Of a DNA stretch of 42,069 nucleotides, positions 1 to 8,878 are shown piece by piece. Source of the DNA: Bacteroidales bacterium (GTDB taxonomy: Bacteria; Bacteroidota; Bacteroidia; Bacteroidales; ML635J-15); contig QKHS01000064.1 in the NCBI GenBank assembly GCA_003249955.1, positions 1 through 42,069 of the forward strand, given 5' to 3'. A program made the position numbers and the translations under genes. The first letter of the stretch is position 1; each line of letters opens with the position of its first letter. A model generated the notes under the pieces. That model saw only the letters and a program-made list of their open reading frames with translations, was not told where the DNA came from and did not search any database.

Positions 1-19
1 AAAAATAAAACAGATTCGC

Positions 20-27
20 TATCTTTG
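20..27 (+). promoter_or_regulatory. Bacteroidota -7 element for first lipoprotein
   Basis: TATCTTTG matches the Bacteroidota -7 consensus TAnnTTTG exactly. It lies 42 nt before the ATG at 70. The matching -33 element would fall at or beyond the left edge of the window, so only half of the promoter can be judged. Confidence 0.55.
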
Positions 28-69
28 TCCCTACACTTTAAAAATTTTTAACAAAACAATCTTAGTAGA

Positions 70-597
70 ATGAAATACATTTACATCTCCTTATTTGCAT
101 TTTCATTATTTTTTATTTCCTGTGGAAGCGGAAGTAAAAAAAGCGACACTAAAAAAACAACAGAAGTAAATACAGAATCGGCAATAGCATACAACAACCA
201 AATGGTTCTGTTTCATTCGGAAATCGAAAATTCAATGGTAAGTGTATTTGATGCCATTGATATGTCGGGTTACGAAGACATGCTTTTTGCCAAAGAAGAA
301 GCTTTGCAAACCGTTGAGAATGTTCGTGAAAAAGTAAATAATTTTGAAGATTTTGATGGCAGTGATGATTTCAAAAATGAAATACTAAAATTTCTGGATA
401 CTTATGAGAAAATCTTAAAAAACGAATTAAGCGAATTAATAGAAATGAATGCCGGAACAGATGCTGTTTCGGAAGAAGAGATGAAATATTACAACCAGTT
501 ATACGGATCTGCCCTGGACCAGTATGATGTTTCTTTTAATGAATTTTCTGTTTTTCAACAGAATTTTGCAGAAAGATGGAATTTTAACCTTGAATAA
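70..597 (+). CDS. Small lipoprotein, paralog of the next gene
   Basis: A 175-aa protein with a hydrophobic N-terminal signal ending in a lipobox-like FISC (Cys18), so probably a lipidated envelope protein. After a Lys/Thr/Ser-rich linker (residues 19-35) the body is acidic, nearly all helical in appearance and has no cysteine. It aligns over its full length with the protein at 657-1157 (shared YN..M, S/E.E...V..F.DAID, DDFK.E and a C-terminal W.F), so the two are tandem duplicates. The family resembles small Bacteroidota/Leptospira surface lipoproteins of the LIC11966 type; that assignment is from memory and uncertain. No catalytic motif is visible and the function is unknown. A consensus -7 element lies 42 nt upstream. 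Confidence 0.8.
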   Translation: MKYIYISLFAFSLFFISCGSGSKKSDTKKTTEVNTESAIAYNNQMVLFHSEIENSMVSVFDAIDMSGYEDMLFAKEEALQTVENVREKVNNFEDFDGSDDFKNEILKFLDTYEKILKNELSELIEMNAGTDAVSEEEMKYYNQLYGSALDQYDVSFNEFSVFQQNFAERWNFNLE

Positions 598-620
598 TCA
601 TAATATTCAAAAAAATCTAC

Positions 621-628
621 TATATTTG
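621..628 (+). promoter_or_regulatory. -7 element for second lipoprotein
   Basis: TATATTTG is a perfect TAnnTTTG match 28 nt before the ATG at 657. No TTG is seen at the expected -33 spacing. It suggests the second lipoprotein can be transcribed independently of the first. Confidence 0.45.
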
Positions 629-656
629 TTCACATGTTAAATTAAAATTAGAACTT

Positions 657-1157
657 ATGAAAAAGAATTTACTTTTTTTGCCTGTTTTGGCGTTATTATT
701 TGTTGCCTGTTCATTTGAAACATCTGAAAAAGCAGTTAAATACAACGATGACATGATTGCAATACAGTCTGAAGTTGATGAAGCTTTAGTAGATTTTCTC
801 GATGCAATTGACACTTTCGATGCGTCTGAAATGGAAGCTGCAAGAACAGAAACTCTCGAACTTATAGAAAACGCTGTAGATGATGTTGACGCAATGAGAG
901 ATTTTGACAAAAAAGACGACTTCAAGAAAGAAATGAAAAAGTTGTTTGCTATGTACAAAGACATTACCGAAAACGAACTTACTGAAGTTGTTGATTTGGT
1001 TGGCTACACTGATGAAATGACTGACGAAGATTGGGATCGCTATGATGAACTTTATGCACAGGCATTGGAAAAATACAACAAAGCTTTTGATGAATTTAAT
1101 GACTGGCAGGCAGAATTTGCTAAAAAATGGGATTTTGAAGTATCAAAAAGCGAATAA
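657..1157 (+). CDS. Small lipoprotein, second copy of a tandem pair
   Basis: A 166-aa protein with a signal peptide ending in a lipobox-like FVAC (Cys18). The mature part is strongly acidic (many Asp/Glu) and probably forms a helical bundle. It is homologous along its length to the lipoprotein at 70-597, but lacks that protein's Lys/Thr linker and is more acidic. It has its own -7 element and is followed 23 nt downstream by a strong terminator, so the pair forms a small transcriptional block. The same tentative LIC11966-like family applies; no enzymatic residues are apparent and the function is unknown. Confidence 0.8.
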   Translation: MKKNLLFLPVLALLFVACSFETSEKAVKYNDDMIAIQSEVDEALVDFLDAIDTFDASEMEAARTETLELIENAVDDVDAMRDFDKKDDFKKEMKKLFAMYKDITENELTEVVDLVGYTDEMTDEDWDRYDELYAQALEKYNKAFDEFNDWQAEFAKKWDFEVSKSE

Positions 1158-1180
1158 AAAATTCAGGAAAAAGATTTTTA

Positions 1181-1209
1181 AGCCCCGGCAATTGCCGGGG
1201 CTTTTTTTA
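1181..1209 (+). terminator. Rho-independent terminator after lipoprotein pair
   Basis: A perfect 22-nt palindrome (1181-1202, each arm AGCCCCGGCAA or its complement) is followed directly by a T tract. It lies 23 nt after the stop of the second lipoprotein gene. Confidence 0.9.
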
Positions 1210-1478
1210 TTTCATCGTGTTACATAAATCCATAAAACACCTGTCGTCCGGTAAGAAGCTTATTGATATTACATGTAAACCTTGACATATGCCATTCCCA
1301 CGATTTTTTTGTTCAAAAGATTACTGTTTGTTTTACCGTAATTTGGCACTTAACCACACTATCCCGTTAAAGACAAAATATTTGACTTCCCGTGTAAAGC
1401 CATTATAATAAAACAATGCAAAATCAGGAAAGTAATTTATATCAATTGTGTCCAATGTAAAATCAAATACCGGCCAGG
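1210..1478. other. Intergenic region, nothing recognised
   Basis: About 270 nt lie between two convergent genes, the lipoprotein pair and the lytic transglycosylase. I see no open frame of note, no RNA gene and no convincing terminator for the minus-strand gene. Confidence 0.5.
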
Positions 1479-2759
1479 TTACTCGACCATAATTTTCAGT
1501 CTGTCCCCGACTTTAAGCACGTAATCTTCACCTAGCCCGTTCCACTGATATATCTCGGGGATTGAGCAATTATACTTCATCGCCAGGCGAAACATATTGT
1601 CTCCGCTCACAACTTCATGGTAAACAGAGTTTGTTCTTACCGGTTTAATCATAAATGGCGGCACATTACTTACCGTATCCGTGTCAGGAACAGAATCCCG
1701 CAACGCAACAATTTCAACGCTTTTCTCCAGGAAAATATGTGTAACTTCAATAGGAAGAACCAGTGTGTGATATTTTCCGTCCATAGGAATGTATGAATAA
1801 GAGTAAACTGGGTTTAGTTTTCTAAGCAACTCATAATCAGCACCTGTTACGTCTGCAATATTTTTAAGATGTAAATACCCTGAAACCTGAACGGTATCTG
1901 TCTTATTTGATTCGATAAAACTTACAGACGGGAAGATATTGTGTTCGGCATGGTATGCCATAAGATAATTCATCGCAATAAAAGCAGGCACATAATTTTG
2001 CATCTGTTCTGTAAAATACGGCCGTAATTCCCAATATGTAGTTTTACCTCCGCTGCGGGCAATAGCCTTTTTAACTGCTCCGGGACCTCCGTTATAAGCA
2101 GCCAGAGCAAGTTGCCAGTCTCCAAACATTTCGTACAATGACTTTAAATATCTGCAGGCAGCATCGGTAGATTTATAAACATCACGTCTTTCGTCTATAT
2201 ATGATGAAACATTAAGGTCAAACAAATCTGCAGTAGGTTTCATAAACTGCCATAGCCCTACTGCACCCGACTTTGAAACTGCCGTAGGATCAAGAGCCGA
2301 TTCAACTGCAGCAAGATATTTCAACTCCAGAGGCAAATTATATTTATCAAGACATTCCTCAAAAATAGGGAAATAATATGCAGACCGGGTCATTATAATC
2401 TGTAATTTATCCCGGTTCCTGATGCCATATGCATCAATATATTTCATCACATATTCATTGAAGTCCAGATTCATCGGCGTCAACTCATCAAGATTATCTA
2501 TCCGTTTTTCATAAATATAATCAGGATATTTCGGGACATTAATCTTACGCAGGCTATCCGGCAGCATATCAGGCGATGTCCACCAAATGTTTGCAGAATC
2601 ATATAAATTAAACAAAGAATTGTTTATCCTTTTAAAATAATCAGTATTTATATTTTCTGTTTTGTGAGTTTTTAAGTCCCCTTCTCCTCCATCATAATTT
2701 AAAGCAGAAAAAGCCTGTAATGAGATTGCTATAAGCAAGACATTTAATAAAATCTTCAT
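1479..2759 (-). CDS. Membrane-associated lytic murein transglycosylase, MltD-like, with LysM
   Basis: A 426-aa exported enzyme predicted to cleave peptidoglycan glycan strands to 1,6-anhydro products. After a signal peptide (about 1-19) comes a transglycosylase SLT domain (about 125-260). Its catalytic Glu is probably E153 (AAVESALDP), followed by GLWQFM (168-173) and AYNGGPG (221-227), the classic family signature. A degenerate LysM-like stretch (about 290-320) precedes a clear C-terminal LysM (about 378-426) that would bind peptidoglycan. There is no lipobox cysteine, so it is probably periplasmic rather than lipid-anchored. It is divergent from the gene at 2921; a 9-bp inverted repeat lies just upstream and overlaps its likely promoter. 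Confidence 0.9.
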   Translation of the reverse strand: MKILLNVLLIAISLQAFSALNYDGGEGDLKTHKTENINTDYFKRINNSLFNLYDSANIWWTSPDMLPDSLRKINVPKYPDYIYEKRIDNLDELTPMNLDFNEYVMKYIDAYGIRNRDKLQIIMTRSAYYFPIFEECLDKYNLPLELKYLAAVESALDPTAVSKSGAVGLWQFMKPTADLFDLNVSSYIDERRDVYKSTDAACRYLKSLYEMFGDWQLALAAYNGGPGAVKKAIARSGGKTTYWELRPYFTEQMQNYVPAFIAMNYLMAYHAEHNIFPSVSFIESNKTDTVQVSGYLHLKNIADVTGADYELLRKLNPVYSYSYIPMDGKYHTLVLPIEVTHIFLEKSVEIVALRDSVPDTDTVSNVPPFMIKPVRTNSVYHEVVSGDNMFRLAMKYNCSIPEIYQWNGLGEDYVLKVGDRLKIMVE

Positions 2760-2761
2760 CA

Positions 2762-2787
2762 GATATTTGTTTTACGCGACAAATATC
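2762..2787. repeat. 9-bp inverted repeat upstream of transglycosylase
   Basis: GATATTTGT (2762-2770) and ACAAATATC (2779-2787) are perfect reverse complements separated by 8 nt. On the minus strand the distal arm reads GATATTTG, close to the -7 consensus TAnnTTTG, so the repeat may overlap the transglycosylase promoter. Confidence 0.6.
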
Positions 2788-2887
2788 GCAATTATATTTT
2801 ACTGCATACTTATCATTAATTCAATTTTTTAACTTAGCACTGTTAATTTGTTTTAATAATTACCTGATATTCAAGCATTACGAATAT

Positions 2888-2895
2888 TATTTTTA
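2888..2895 (+). promoter_or_regulatory. Possible weak -7 element for 2921 gene
   Basis: TATTTTTA is one base from TAnnTTTG (final G replaced by A) and sits 25 nt before the ATG. No TTG is found at -33. This is a weak candidate; a near match TTAATTTG further upstream is an alternative. Confidence 0.25.
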
Positions 2896-2920
2896 CAAAA
2901 ACAAAATATATATTACCGAT

Positions 2921-5683
2921 ATGAAGAAAAGAATTCTGCTTATCTCAGGAATTGTTCTTGCGGCCGGGATTATTTTTACTGTCCTGTATTTCATGCTGAA
3001 ATCCGAAACCGGGACTTCAAAAGCTATTGATGCAGTAGGCGGCAATCCGGCAGTAATTATTGAAACAAAAGATTTTAATGCATTGCTTAATAATCTCAAA
3101 ACCGATAATCTGATTTATCAGGAATTAAATACTATTTTTGAGTTTACTCCTTCCGGTTCTATTATCCATTGCCTTGACAGCCTTAGTAAGTTTAAATCGG
3201 TTAACACAGTTCTTAATCCGGGCAATGTTGTGTTTTGTTTTGACAATTCCGGTGATTTGATTTTGCAAACAGCAATAATAGAAATTCCCGAAACAATAAA
3301 AGAAAAGTCTTTAAAAAACGAAATAGAGGATGATTTGAAAAGTATCGGACAGATTAAGGAAAGGGAATACAAAGACATTACTATCTGTGAAGTTACTGTT
3401 AAAAATTCTTTTAAACTTTTTTACACCTTAAAAAATCATCTTTTAATTTTATCGTACTCGGCAATCTGCATAGAGAAAGCTGTTGACAACCTAAACGACA
3501 ACAGCAATATTATAAAACTTGATAGCGGGTTTGCTTCAGTTTATTCAACGTCGGGCAAAAACGAACCGGCCAATGTTTATTTAAACATGAAAACCTTGCC
3601 CGGGATCATATCAAAGATTACAATCCCGTCTGTTCAGGAGAGTTTAAAATCGCTTCAGAATTTTTCCGGTTGGGCTGGCCTTGACCTGAATATCAGTACC
3701 GAAAAAATCGGTTTTAATGGTTTTATCTATGACAAAGACAGTGTCGCATATTTTACAAAAGTTTTGAAATCACAGCAGGCAACCGATATAAAATCAAGAA
3801 TGATACTCCCTGACAACACGGCATTTTATACAGTTTTTGCTTTTAATAACTATTCTGCTTTTGACAAATCTTTAAACGAATACTTAAAACTTTCGGGCAA
3901 AGACAAAACCCGCGAACAAGAAATAAATGAAATAAAAAACAGTACCGGAATTGATTTAAAAAACTCTTTCTATCCTATGATCGGCAACGAAGTCTGTATG
4001 TCCGTCATAGAAGCTGTTTCCAAAACTGACGATCCGTATTACTTTACTATCGCGGGATTAAATTCTCAATCAGCCGGCATTCTCGAAATGGAAAACATTG
4101 TAAATACCATATCGCAAAAAACAGGCAGGCCAAAAGATGAATTTATAAGTGAAATAAAGATTGATGACAAAACAATAATCGCATGCTACATATTACCATT
4201 CCGGAACTTACCGGAATTATTATTCGGCGGGATGTTTAAAAATTGCTCCGGCGAATATGTTTGTTTTATCAATAACTTCATGGTCTTTTCCGACTCAAAA
4301 GAATCGTTGTATAAGTTTGCTTATGATGCAATTTTGAACAAAACTCTTGAAACCAGCATCGAACACAATTTGTTTCTTGAGAACTTTTCCGATAAATCAT
4401 TGATGTTTTCCTATTTTTCTTTACCTACGGGAGAAAACTGGATAAAAAATTTCTTATCCGACTCTTCATGCATTGTATCTGAAGATAACCGTGAATCTGT
4501 ACAGAGATTAGGATACTCAGGTTATCAGATTAATACTGCAAATGACATGTTATACAATAACATAGTAATCCAACATTCACAGGATATCGCAGAAAAACCA
4601 AAGACTGTATGGGAAAGCCGTCTGGACAATACGGTATGCATAAAACCGGCTTTGGTAATAAACCACAATGACAATTCCAAAGAAATACTTGTACAGGACG
4701 AAAAAAACATTCTGTATCTTTTAAGTAACAGCGGACGGGAAGTCTGGCGTTTGCAACTGGACGAACAGATTAAAAGCAGGATTTACCAGATAGATCTTTA
4801 CAAAAACGGTAAATTACAATATCTTTTTTCATCAGATAATAAGCTATATGTGATTGACAGGTTAGGAAACTACATTGAAAAATTTCCTGTCACATTACGT
4901 TCGCAGTCAACAGCGCCAATGGCATTATTTGATTATGAGAACAATAAAAATTACAGAATTTTAATACCATGTTCTGATAAAAAAGTTTACCTGTATGATG
5001 CTAACGGAAGTTTGGTTAAAGGCTGGACATTCGGCGAGACAGAACATGAAGTTTACTGTGAACCAAGCCATTACAACCTTAACGGTGATGATTATATAGT
5101 ATTTCACGATGTATATAAATCTTATTTTATCAGCCGCACCGGAGAGAGCAAGATTGAATTTCTCACAAATTTCAGTTTTTCGGAAAGAAACAAAGTGTGG
5201 CAGGATAACAATGCAAACTCTGCAAGATTTGTAACAACAGATAATAAGGGGACACTCAGGTTCTTCTATCCTGACGGGAAACAGGATTCTTTAAAAATAC
5301 GGGAATTCGGAGCTAATCACTATTTTGCCGTCGAAGATATAAACATGGACGGTAACCAGGATTACATTTTTGTTGACGGGAAAAAATTAGAAGTATATAA
5401 CAAGTCTAAAAAGCTGATATTATCTTACGAATTTAACAGTGAAGTTTCATCCGAGCCGACATTTTATAAATTCCCGGGCAACCAAACTAAAATCGGAATC
5501 GTCTGTAAGTCTGACAGCAGGATTTATTTAATTAATCAGGATGGTAGCTTGTTTAACGGATTTCCTCTACATGGACTTACTCCGTTTAGTATTGGTTATT
5601 TAAATAATTCTGCAAATAAATTTAACTTATTGGTTGGCGGACCGGAGAATTTGTTGTATAATTACGAAGTAAATGAAAACTAA
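2921..5683 (+). CDS. Membrane-anchored DUF3352-like protein with C-terminal beta-propeller-like region
   Basis: A 920-aa protein. Residues about 5-26 form a single hydrophobic anchor or uncleaved signal. Residues about 30-550 resemble the DUF3352 type of large envelope proteins (a tentative, memory-based match). From about residue 560 to the end it changes character: repeated short beta units of the form ILYLLSNSGREVW, KLYVIDRLGNYIEKFPV, KVYLYDANGSLVKGW and RIYLINQDGSLFNGFP, which look like PQQ/WD-type propeller blades. An EDINMDGNQDYIF segment resembles FG-GAP/VCBS Asp-rich calcium loops. This suggests an extracytoplasmic scaffold. The next gene starts 4 nt after its stop (or overlaps it), so they are co-transcribed. 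Function unknown. Confidence 0.75.
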   Translation: MKKRILLISGIVLAAGIIFTVLYFMLKSETGTSKAIDAVGGNPAVIIETKDFNALLNNLKTDNLIYQELNTIFEFTPSGSIIHCLDSLSKFKSVNTVLNPGNVVFCFDNSGDLILQTAIIEIPETIKEKSLKNEIEDDLKSIGQIKEREYKDITICEVTVKNSFKLFYTLKNHLLILSYSAICIEKAVDNLNDNSNIIKLDSGFASVYSTSGKNEPANVYLNMKTLPGIISKITIPSVQESLKSLQNFSGWAGLDLNISTEKIGFNGFIYDKDSVAYFTKVLKSQQATDIKSRMILPDNTAFYTVFAFNNYSAFDKSLNEYLKLSGKDKTREQEINEIKNSTGIDLKNSFYPMIGNEVCMSVIEAVSKTDDPYYFTIAGLNSQSAGILEMENIVNTISQKTGRPKDEFISEIKIDDKTIIACYILPFRNLPELLFGGMFKNCSGEYVCFINNFMVFSDSKESLYKFAYDAILNKTLETSIEHNLFLENFSDKSLMFSYFSLPTGENWIKNFLSDSSCIVSEDNRESVQRLGYSGYQINTANDMLYNNIVIQHSQDIAEKPKTVWESRLDNTVCIKPALVINHNDNSKEILVQDEKNILYLLSNSGREVWRLQLDEQIKSRIYQIDLYKNGKLQYLFSSDNKLYVIDRLGNYIEKFPVTLRSQSTAPMALFDYENNKNYRILIPCSDKKVYLYDANGSLVKGWTFGETEHEVYCEPSHYNLNGDDYIVFHDVYKSYFISRTGESKIEFLTNFSFSERNKVWQDNNANSARFVTTDNKGTLRFFYPDGKQDSLKIREFGANHYFAVEDINMDGNQDYIFVDGKKLEVYNKSKKLILSYEFNSEVSSEPTFYKFPGNQTKIGIVCKSDSRIYLINQDGSLFNGFPLHGLTPFSIGYLNNSANKFNLLVGGPENLLYNYEVNEN

Positions 5684-5687
5684 AGTT

Positions 5688-7370
5688 ATGAAAACTAAAT
5701 TAAAGTATTCAGTAATAGTCTTTACACTTGTATTAGCTGTAAGCTCATGTATAAAAGACAATTTTGATTTGAATAACAGGTGGGACAGAGAAGTTCAGTA
5801 TGATGCCAGTTTTGCAGCCCCGGCTGTTTGGGGAGATATTGCATTTACGGATGTTATTCAGATGTATGACTCCACCGGATTGTTAGTTGAAAACGATGAA
5901 GGATATGTTTCGCTGCAGTATAAAACAAATGTATCTTCTGACACAGTACAGTCTGTAATTTACCTTGAAGATCAAACTACAAGCGGCAACGTCGGGAGCC
6001 CGAATTTTGACTTTACAGGATTTGACAGCGCCGGAGATACCGTTAGCTATGCATATACAATGGATATGCCTTTTACAATGTTTAACCCGGATGCCGAAAT
6101 CGACTCTATTACTTTAAAGAGCGGGATCATGAACATTGTAACAAATTCGAGTTACTTACATACTGCAAGACTTTATATTACATTCCCCACAGTAACCAAA
6201 AACGGGGTTCCTCTTAAAAAGGTGTTTACTTACGTTCCGGGAGGTGGAACAGAAACCAGCCTGAACAATGACTTCTCAGGGTACAAAGTTGATTTAACAC
6301 AAACAGCTACAGGATTCAACGAAATTCCCATCAACATAAGAGTAACCCTGTACTATACCAGCGGCTCAAATAACTCGGGCAATATTTCATTTAATGCCGA
6401 TATGACAAATATGCGTTACTCTATTATGCATGGATATTTCGGGCTTAACACTTTGTTTTTCGAAAGTGATACGATTGACATAAGTCTTTTCCGCAACAAA
6501 GACTGGGATATAGAGAGATATTCTTTTGTCGATCCCAAATTCAGAATTTACTATGAAAACTCTTATGGTATTCCTTCACAATTCTATTTTACCCATCTTG
6601 TAGCAAATTCTGCTGTTGACGATCAGGATATGAACATTATTGACTATGGCATCGGTTTGCCAATCGGGGAAAGTAATCCTTTTGATGTATCTTACTCAAT
6701 GAGTGTCAACGAAATTATGCTTGATTCTCTTATATTGGATCACAACAATTCAAATATTGCAGACGTGGTAAATATGAGACCAAAATGGATACAGTTTAAG
6801 GCAAAAGCAACAACAAATCCTGCCGGAAACGATCATCATAATTTTGTAACAGAGAATTCGAAAATTGATGTGGATGTTATTATGGAATTACCTCTATGGG
6901 GATATGTTTATAATTTTAATATACGCGACACTGCCGACATTGATGTTTCAGATCTGTTTAACGATTATAATCCTTTAAAACGTGCACTTGTAAGAATTGA
7001 TATTCAGAACGGCTTCCCGGCAGAAGCATACGGGCAGGTTTATTTTGTTGACAACAATTATAATGTACTGGACTCGTTGTTCTACACCTACGAAGAAAGA
7101 GTTTTAGCTGCTGCTGATGTTGACGGAGATGGCAGAGTCCTTGACTACAGCCGTAAAGTTACAAAGATAGAATACGACACAGACAGATTGGAAAAACTTC
7201 GTAACTGTACACGCGTTATATACGGCGCACAGGCAAACACTACCGATGCTACAACAGACTCCGACAAAATTGTAAAAATATACAGTGACTACAGAATCAA
7301 ATTTGATATTGGATTTGAAGTAGATTTAGAGGTAGACGGGAATATTGATTCAATTTCAAATCAGTTTTAA
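5688..7370 (+). CDS. Large lipoprotein of unknown function, partner of outer-membrane barrel
   Basis: A protein of about 560 aa. An in-frame ATG at 5673 would overlap the upstream stop; I prefer the ATG at 5688, 4 nt after that stop, which gives a compact signal peptide with lipobox VSSC (Cys21). The mature protein is rich in beta-prone, Asn/Asp/Thr-containing stretches with no cysteine cluster, transmembrane span or catalytic motif. It is followed after 10 nt by a DUF5723-like beta-barrel gene. A lipoprotein next to a barrel is a common Bacteroidota arrangement, so a surface or outer-membrane partner role is likely (inference). No named family is assigned with confidence. Confidence 0.75.
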   Translation: MKTKLKYSVIVFTLVLAVSSCIKDNFDLNNRWDREVQYDASFAAPAVWGDIAFTDVIQMYDSTGLLVENDEGYVSLQYKTNVSSDTVQSVIYLEDQTTSGNVGSPNFDFTGFDSAGDTVSYAYTMDMPFTMFNPDAEIDSITLKSGIMNIVTNSSYLHTARLYITFPTVTKNGVPLKKVFTYVPGGGTETSLNNDFSGYKVDLTQTATGFNEIPINIRVTLYYTSGSNNSGNISFNADMTNMRYSIMHGYFGLNTLFFESDTIDISLFRNKDWDIERYSFVDPKFRIYYENSYGIPSQFYFTHLVANSAVDDQDMNIIDYGIGLPIGESNPFDVSYSMSVNEIMLDSLILDHNNSNIADVVNMRPKWIQFKAKATTNPAGNDHHNFVTENSKIDVDVIMELPLWGYVYNFNIRDTADIDVSDLFNDYNPLKRALVRIDIQNGFPAEAYGQVYFVDNNYNVLDSLFYTYEERVLAAADVDGDGRVLDYSRKVTKIEYDTDRLEKLRNCTRVIYGAQANTTDATTDSDKIVKIYSDYRIKFDIGFEVDLEVDGNIDSISNQF

Positions 7371-7380
7371 ACGCTAAAAA

Positions 7381-8859
7381 ATGAAAGTTATGAAGAAATA
7401 TATAATTCTTTTGGTTTTTGCGGGAATTTTTGGTTCTGTTCAGGCACAGCAGGCACTCACATTGTACAACATGGACAGGGTTATGCAAAGTCAGTTTGTT
7501 AATCCGTCTATTGATGTTCCATACAAATTACATATAGGCGGAGTATTGGTTCCCATAGCAGGACAAATACCACCACCTATGTATTTTAATTACGCAAACA
7601 ATTCGTTCTATTACAACCATATTTTCCATATGGGAGAGGGAAGTAAAGCAGACAGCATTGTGTTGGATCTGCCATTGTTTATGAGTAAATTGCAGAATAC
7701 AACTCATATGCGTTTTGACACTCAGATCGAGTTATTGAATGTCGGGATAAAACTCGAAAACATGTTTCTGACGTTTGCACTTACCGAAAAGTTTAAATAC
7801 GGAGCGTCTCTTCCGTACGACCTTTTCGAGTTAACTTTAAACGGTAACATGCCTTATATGCTGGAGAACAAACCTCACGATTTCAGCGGTCTGGGAGTGA
7901 ACTTTACTCATTATCGTGAATTTGCAGTTGGTGGTTCAATGCAGGCAAATGACGATCTTACCGTTGGGGGACGCGTAAAAATACTTTTCGGACTGGCAAA
8001 CTTCAACACAGAAATAAAAGAATTATCCCTCTACACAGATCCTGAAGATTACTCAATGACCTGGACTACAGACATGAAAATACACTCTTCGTTACCGGTT
8101 TATTTTGATTATCTGGTTTACAATGAGAGCGGAGGACTTGACTCGGTAAAATTTGACTTAAGTGAGGAATCTGTTGATGCTTTTTTAGCAAATGGCGATG
8201 CTGCTGCTGTGGCTGCTTATTTGACAAATCTTAAAAACATAGGACTTGGTTTTGATTTGGGAGCAAGTTACAAACTAAATCCTGATATTGATTTATTTGC
8301 TTCTGTTACAGACTTTGGCTTTATAAGCTGGAACACCAATCCTCAAAACTTTGTAAGTAAAGGCGAATATGATTACAGAGGTATTCAGCTTGAAGTATGG
8401 CAAAACGATGAAGATGTTCAGGAATCAATGAACAAACTGGTTGATACTGTTTTTAACACATTTAAGTTTGACTTGCTAGAAACCAATTATGTTACATGGT
8501 TACCTTCAAGCATTTATGTAGGCGGTAAATATAAATTCCATCCGCTTTTACACTTTACTGCTTTATACCGTGGTGAATTTTACCGCAAAACATATATGCA
8601 ATCTTTTACATTGGGTGTAAACTCAAACCTCACAGATTGGTTGTCTGCCCATGTTACATGGTCAATAGCAAACAATTATGCCGGAAATATTGGTCTCGGA
8701 CTTACGGCAAGAGCCGGATTCTTTAACTGGTATATTGTTACCGACAGTTTTACAAATGCCCTGTTCCCACAAAAGGCTAAAAACCTTAATATCAGGATGG
8801 GTTGTAATATTGTATTCGGATACAAGAAAATCAAATCTAATGCATCAATGAGAACTTAA
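7381..8859 (+). CDS. DUF5723-like outer-membrane beta-barrel protein
   Basis: A 492-aa protein with a signal peptide ending GSVQAQ, the typical Bacteroidota AQ cleavage site. The mature start (ALTLYNMDRVMQSQFVNPS) and the alternating amphipathic strands across the whole length fit the DUF5723 group of predicted outer-membrane barrels. Typical strands read YGASLPYDLFELTLNG, LTVGGRVKILFGLANF and LGLTARAGFFNWYIV. A second in-frame ATG at 7390 is an equally good start. It probably forms a co-transcribed unit with the two genes upstream; whether the ligase-like gene 19 nt downstream belongs to the same transcript is uncertain. Substrate and function are unknown. Confidence 0.8.
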   Translation: MKVMKKYIILLVFAGIFGSVQAQQALTLYNMDRVMQSQFVNPSIDVPYKLHIGGVLVPIAGQIPPPMYFNYANNSFYYNHIFHMGEGSKADSIVLDLPLFMSKLQNTTHMRFDTQIELLNVGIKLENMFLTFALTEKFKYGASLPYDLFELTLNGNMPYMLENKPHDFSGLGVNFTHYREFAVGGSMQANDDLTVGGRVKILFGLANFNTEIKELSLYTDPEDYSMTWTTDMKIHSSLPVYFDYLVYNESGGLDSVKFDLSEESVDAFLANGDAAAVAAYLTNLKNIGLGFDLGASYKLNPDIDLFASVTDFGFISWNTNPQNFVSKGEYDYRGIQLEVWQNDEDVQESMNKLVDTVFNTFKFDLLETNYVTWLPSSIYVGGKYKFHPLLHFTALYRGEFYRKTYMQSFTLGVNSNLTDWLSAHVTWSIANNYAGNIGLGLTARAGFFNWYIVTDSFTNALFPQKAKNLNIRMGCNIVFGYKKIKSNASMRT

Positions 8860-8878
8860 TTCCCAATACGGAATTTCA

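Noticed and set aside
620-964. Open frame opposite the second lipoprotein
   Set aside because: It is antisense to a clear lipoprotein gene with its own promoter and terminator, and its Ser-rich product matches nothing.
5673-5687. Upstream ATG for the large lipoprotein
   Set aside because: It would overlap the previous stop; the ATG at 5688 gives a normal lipoprotein signal without overlap. It remains possible.
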